Assembly (NCBI GenBank): GCA_023391175.1
Contig: JAEWBL010000373.1
Coordinates: 1 to 7,661 of the forward strand
DNA length: 7,661 bases
Source: Pseudomonadota bacterium
GTDB taxonomy: Bacteria; Pseudomonadota; Alphaproteobacteria; Rhizobiales; Xanthobacteraceae
Direction of reading: 5' to 3'
The first letter of the stretch is position 1. Each line of letters begins with the position of its first letter. This document shows positions 5,601 through 7,661 of this stretch, in pieces. The position numbers and the translations under genes are program-made. The notes beneath the pieces are model-generated. The model was not told where the DNA came from. It searched no databases and saw nothing but the letters and a program-made list of their open reading frames with translations.

Positions 5601-6055
5601 TGAATCCCGCCACAGCCCAGTCCGCGGCGGACGCCGCCGTTCAAGCCCGCATCGCCGCCGACGTCGCGCGCGATGCTGCCATGGCCGCGCAGGCCTACGC
5701 CGACCAGGCCGCCACCGCCCTCGGCGCGGCGGCCCACGCGGCGACCGGCGGGGCCATCGACCCCTTCGTGTTCCGCCTCTCCATCTTCGTGCTCGCAGTG
5801 TTCGTGGGCTACTACGTGGTGTGGTCGGTGACCCCGGCGCTGCACACCCCGCTGATGAGCGTCACCAACGCCATCTCGTCGGTGATCGTGGTCGGCGCGC
5901 TGCTCGCCGTCGGCGTGACCACGGTGGGCGATTCCAGCCACGCCTGGGGCGCGCGCATCTTCGGCTTCGTCGCGCTCATCTTTGCCTCGGTGAACATCTT
6001 CGGCGGGTTCATGGTGACCAGCCGAATGCTCGCCATGTACTCCAAGAAGAAGTGA
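5600..6055 (+). CDS. pntAB: Proton-translocating transhydrogenase subunit alpha, part 2 (membrane domain II)
   Basis: This 151-residue inner-membrane protein supplies the alpha-side helices of the proton channel. Residues 1-50 are an Ala-rich, charged helix-like extension. Three hydrophobic segments follow at about 57-77 ([20 protein letters not shown]), 90-108 ([19 protein letters not shown]) and 118-139. The conserved [18 protein letters not shown] (78-95) and [17 protein letters not shown] (135-151) identify the family. Its ATG overlaps the pntAA stop (TGATG), with GAGGGAG (5586-5592) as ribosome site, so translation is probably coupled. pntB follows after 10 bases. The long N-terminal extension appears usual for rhizobial-type PntAB and may contact the soluble domain or the membrane surface. 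Confidence 0.96.
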   Translation: MNPATAQSAADAAVQARIAADVARDAAMAAQAYADQAATALGAAAHAATGGAIDPFVFRLSIFVLAVFVGYYVVWSVTPALHTPLMSVTNAISSVIVVGALLAVGVTTVGDSSHAWGARIFGFVALIFASVNIFGGFMVTSRMLAMYSKKK

Positions 6056-6065
6056 GGCGAGGCAC

Positions 6066-7472
6066 ATGACCGCGAACCTCGCTGCCCTGCTCTATCTGGT
6101 TGCAGGCATTCTCTTCGTGCTGGCCCTGCGGGGCCTCTCCCACCCCACCACTTCGCGGCAGGGCAACCTGTTCGGCATGGTGGGCATGGGCATCGCCATC
6201 CTCACCACGCTGGCTCTCTCCCCGCCGTCCGACGGGATCGGCTGGGTGCTGGTGCTCGCCGGCATCGGCATCGGCGGTGGCGTCGGTGCAGTGGTGGCCA
6301 AGCGCATTGCCATGACGGCAATGCCGCAGCTCGTCGCCGCCTTCCACTCGCTCGTCGGCCTCGCCGCCGTGCTGGTGGCCGCGGCCGCGCTCTATGCACC
6401 GCGCGCTTTCGGCATCGGCGATCCCGGACACCTGCACGGGGCAAGCCTCGTGGAGATGTCGCTGGGCGTCGCCATCGGCGCGATCACCTTCACCGGCTCG
6501 ATCATCGCCTTCGCCAAGCTCAACGGCAACATGAGCGGTAAGCCGATCATGCTGCCGGCGCGCCATCTCATCAATGGCGGCCTCGCGCTGCTGCTGCTGA
6601 TCCTCATCGTCGCCTTCGTGCTCACCGGCTCGATCACGCTGTTCTGGATCATCACGCTGCTGTCGCTGGTGCTCGGCGGCCTGCTCATCATCCCGATCGG
6701 CGGCGCGGACATGCCTGTCGTGGTGTCGATGCTGAACTCCTACTCGGGCTGGGCGGCGGCCGGCATCGGCTTCACCCTGGGCAACACGGCGCTCATCATC
6801 ACCGGTGCGCTGGTGGGCTCCTCGGGCGCCATCCTCAGCTACATCATGTGCAAGGGCATGAACCGGTCCTTCATCTCCGTCATCCTCGGCGGCTTCGGCG
6901 GTGACGCCGCGGCGGCCGGCGGCGGCGGCCAGGCGGAAGCCCGCCCGGTGAAGCAGGGTTCGGCGGACGACGCCGCCTACATCATGAAGAACGCCGAGAA
7001 GGTCATCATCGTGCCCGGCTACGGCATGGCGGTGGCCCAGGCCCAGCATGCGCTGCGCGAGATGGCGGACCTGCTCAAGGAGGAGGGCGTCGAGGTCAAG
7101 TACGCCATCCACCCGGTGGCGGGCCGCATGCCGGGCCACATGAACGTGCTGCTCGCCGAGGCGCAGGTGCCCTACGACGAGGTGTTCGAGCTCGAGGACA
7201 TCAACTCCGAGTTCGCCCAGGCGGACGTGGCCTTCGTCATCGGCGCCAACGACGTGACCAACCCGGCGGCCAAGACCGATCCCCAGTCGCCCATCTACGG
7301 CATGCCCATCCTCGACGTGGAGAAGGCCAAGACCGTTCTCTTCATCAAGCGCGGCATGTCGGCGGGTTACGCTGGCGTGGAGAACGAGCTGTTCTTCAAG
7401 GACAACACCATGATGCTCTTCGGCGACGCCAAGAAGGTCACCGAGGACGTGGTGAAGGCCTTCGGCCACTGA
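6066..7472 (+). CDS. pntB: Proton-translocating NAD(P) transhydrogenase subunit beta (membrane domain plus NADP(H)-binding domain III)
   Basis: This 468-residue subunit uses proton flow into the cell to drive hydride transfer from NADH to NADP+, making NADPH. Residues 1 to about 275 form the membrane domain with roughly eight hydrophobic segments. His94 in AAFHSLVG corresponds to the proton-channel histidine of E. coli PntB (His91). IGGADMPVVVSMLNSYSGWA (211-230) and GALVGSSGAILSYIMCK (247-263) are hallmark stretches. A Gly/Ala linker (about 276-290) leads to domain III, with the nucleotide loop GYGMAVAQAQ (318-327), GRMPGHMNVLLAEA (353-366), GANDVTNP (393-400) and the NADP phosphate-binding KRGMSAGYAGVEN (428-440). 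Length is normal. GAGG (6059-6062) and TGAGG (6053-6057) are close possible ribosome sites. It is the last gene of the operon, followed by a hairpin. Confidence 0.97.
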   Translation: MTANLAALLYLVAGILFVLALRGLSHPTTSRQGNLFGMVGMGIAILTTLALSPPSDGIGWVLVLAGIGIGGGVGAVVAKRIAMTAMPQLVAAFHSLVGLAAVLVAAAALYAPRAFGIGDPGHLHGASLVEMSLGVAIGAITFTGSIIAFAKLNGNMSGKPIMLPARHLINGGLALLLLILIVAFVLTGSITLFWIITLLSLVLGGLLIIPIGGADMPVVVSMLNSYSGWAAAGIGFTLGNTALIITGALVGSSGAILSYIMCKGMNRSFISVILGGFGGDAAAAGGGGQAEARPVKQGSADDAAYIMKNAEKVIIVPGYGMAVAQAQHALREMADLLKEEGVEVKYAIHPVAGRMPGHMNVLLAEAQVPYDEVFELEDINSEFAQADVAFVIGANDVTNPAAKTDPQSPIYGMPILDVEKAKTVLFIKRGMSAGYAGVENELFFKDNTMMLFGDAKKVTEDVVKAFGH

Positions 7473-7496
7473 CGGACACTGAGTTCGAGCATGATG

Positions 7497-7528
7497 GAAG
7501 CCGCCGGATCGCAAGGTCCGGCGGCTTC
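7497..7528 (+). terminator. Strong hairpin after pntB, probable transcription terminator
   Basis: GAAGCCGCCGGA (7497-7508) pairs perfectly with 7517-7528. A U-G and a C-G pair (7509/7516, 7510/7515) extend the stem to 14 bp, closed by a GCAA tetraloop of the stable GNRA type. It begins 24 bases after the pntB stop. The bases after it (TGCGTTG) lack a good U-run, so it may instead protect the 3' end of the mRNA or need another factor. Confidence 0.65.
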
Positions 7529-7661
7529 TGCGTTGAAGCGGCCGAGGCGGGGCGGGATCGCGAGCCGGCCAATAGATCCAAACCGCCACAATTTGCGCCA
7601 TATCCTTGACTGCCCACCACTTCTTAACCAGAAGCACATACCGTGACGCTTGGGATTCGGA
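7529..7661. other. Right-edge intergenic sequence, nothing recognised
   Basis: No coding pattern is visible on either strand to the window end. TTGACT at 7606-7611 resembles a -35 box, but no matching -10 is found at normal spacing. Confidence 0.4.

Noticed and set aside
6009..7637. A 542-codon open frame on the minus strand opposite pntB
   Set aside because: The His/Asp/Arg/Gly-rich translation is the usual antisense image of high-GC membrane-protein codons; pntB on the other strand is unmistakable.
7606..7661. A promoter starting at TTGACT near the right edge
   Set aside because: No -10 box appears at acceptable spacing, and no gene start is visible before the window ends.

Overview
This is a GC-rich chromosomal segment from an alphaproteobacterium, most likely of the Hyphomicrobiales (Rhizobiales). 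The evidence is the split three-gene proton-translocating transhydrogenase (pntAA-pntAB-pntB), the tiny aa3-type cytochrome c oxidase subunit IV in front of it, the coding style, and palindromic intergenic repeats of a kind common in that group. The genus cannot be fixed from the sequence. No mobile element, CRISPR array, tRNA or rRNA gene was seen.

Layout. (1) 1-883, minus strand: a YegS/BmrU-type diacylglycerol (lipid) kinase whose last few residues run off the left edge. (2) 884-1522: a 640-base region between divergent genes with no convincing gene. It holds two tandem ~80-bp repeat units 100 bp apart, each with two hairpins, then a TTGACA promoter element bracketed by two related operator-like palindromes. 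(3) 1523-2236, plus strand: a TetR/AcrR regulator with an AefR-like C-terminal domain. (4) 2241-4067, minus strand: a two-gene unit of a PA0069-family (SplB-like) radical SAM protein followed by a small VOC/glyoxalase-fold protein. It converges on the TetR gene with a 4-base gap. (5) 4248-7472, plus strand: a tightly packed operon of aa3-type oxidase subunit IV, pntAA, pntAB and pntB. An extended -10 promoter embedded in a near-perfect palindrome lies in front of it, and a strong GNRA-capped hairpin lies behind it. (6) 7529-7661: 133 bases with no recognised feature.

How the genes work together. The pnt operon makes membrane transhydrogenase, which uses the proton gradient to reduce NADP+ with NADH. 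The co-transcribed oxidase subunit belongs to the terminal oxidase that builds that gradient, so the operon joins two ends of respiratory energy coupling. The radical SAM protein ends in QLDLF, a match to the canonical bacterial sliding-clamp (DnaN) binding pentapeptide, and its only three cysteines are the cluster ligands. Together with its SplB relationship this suggests a DNA-associated role, and it is the most interesting lead here. The TetR gene is probably self-regulated. Overall the window looks like ordinary core chromosome with several notable small signals rather than a new defence or mobile system.
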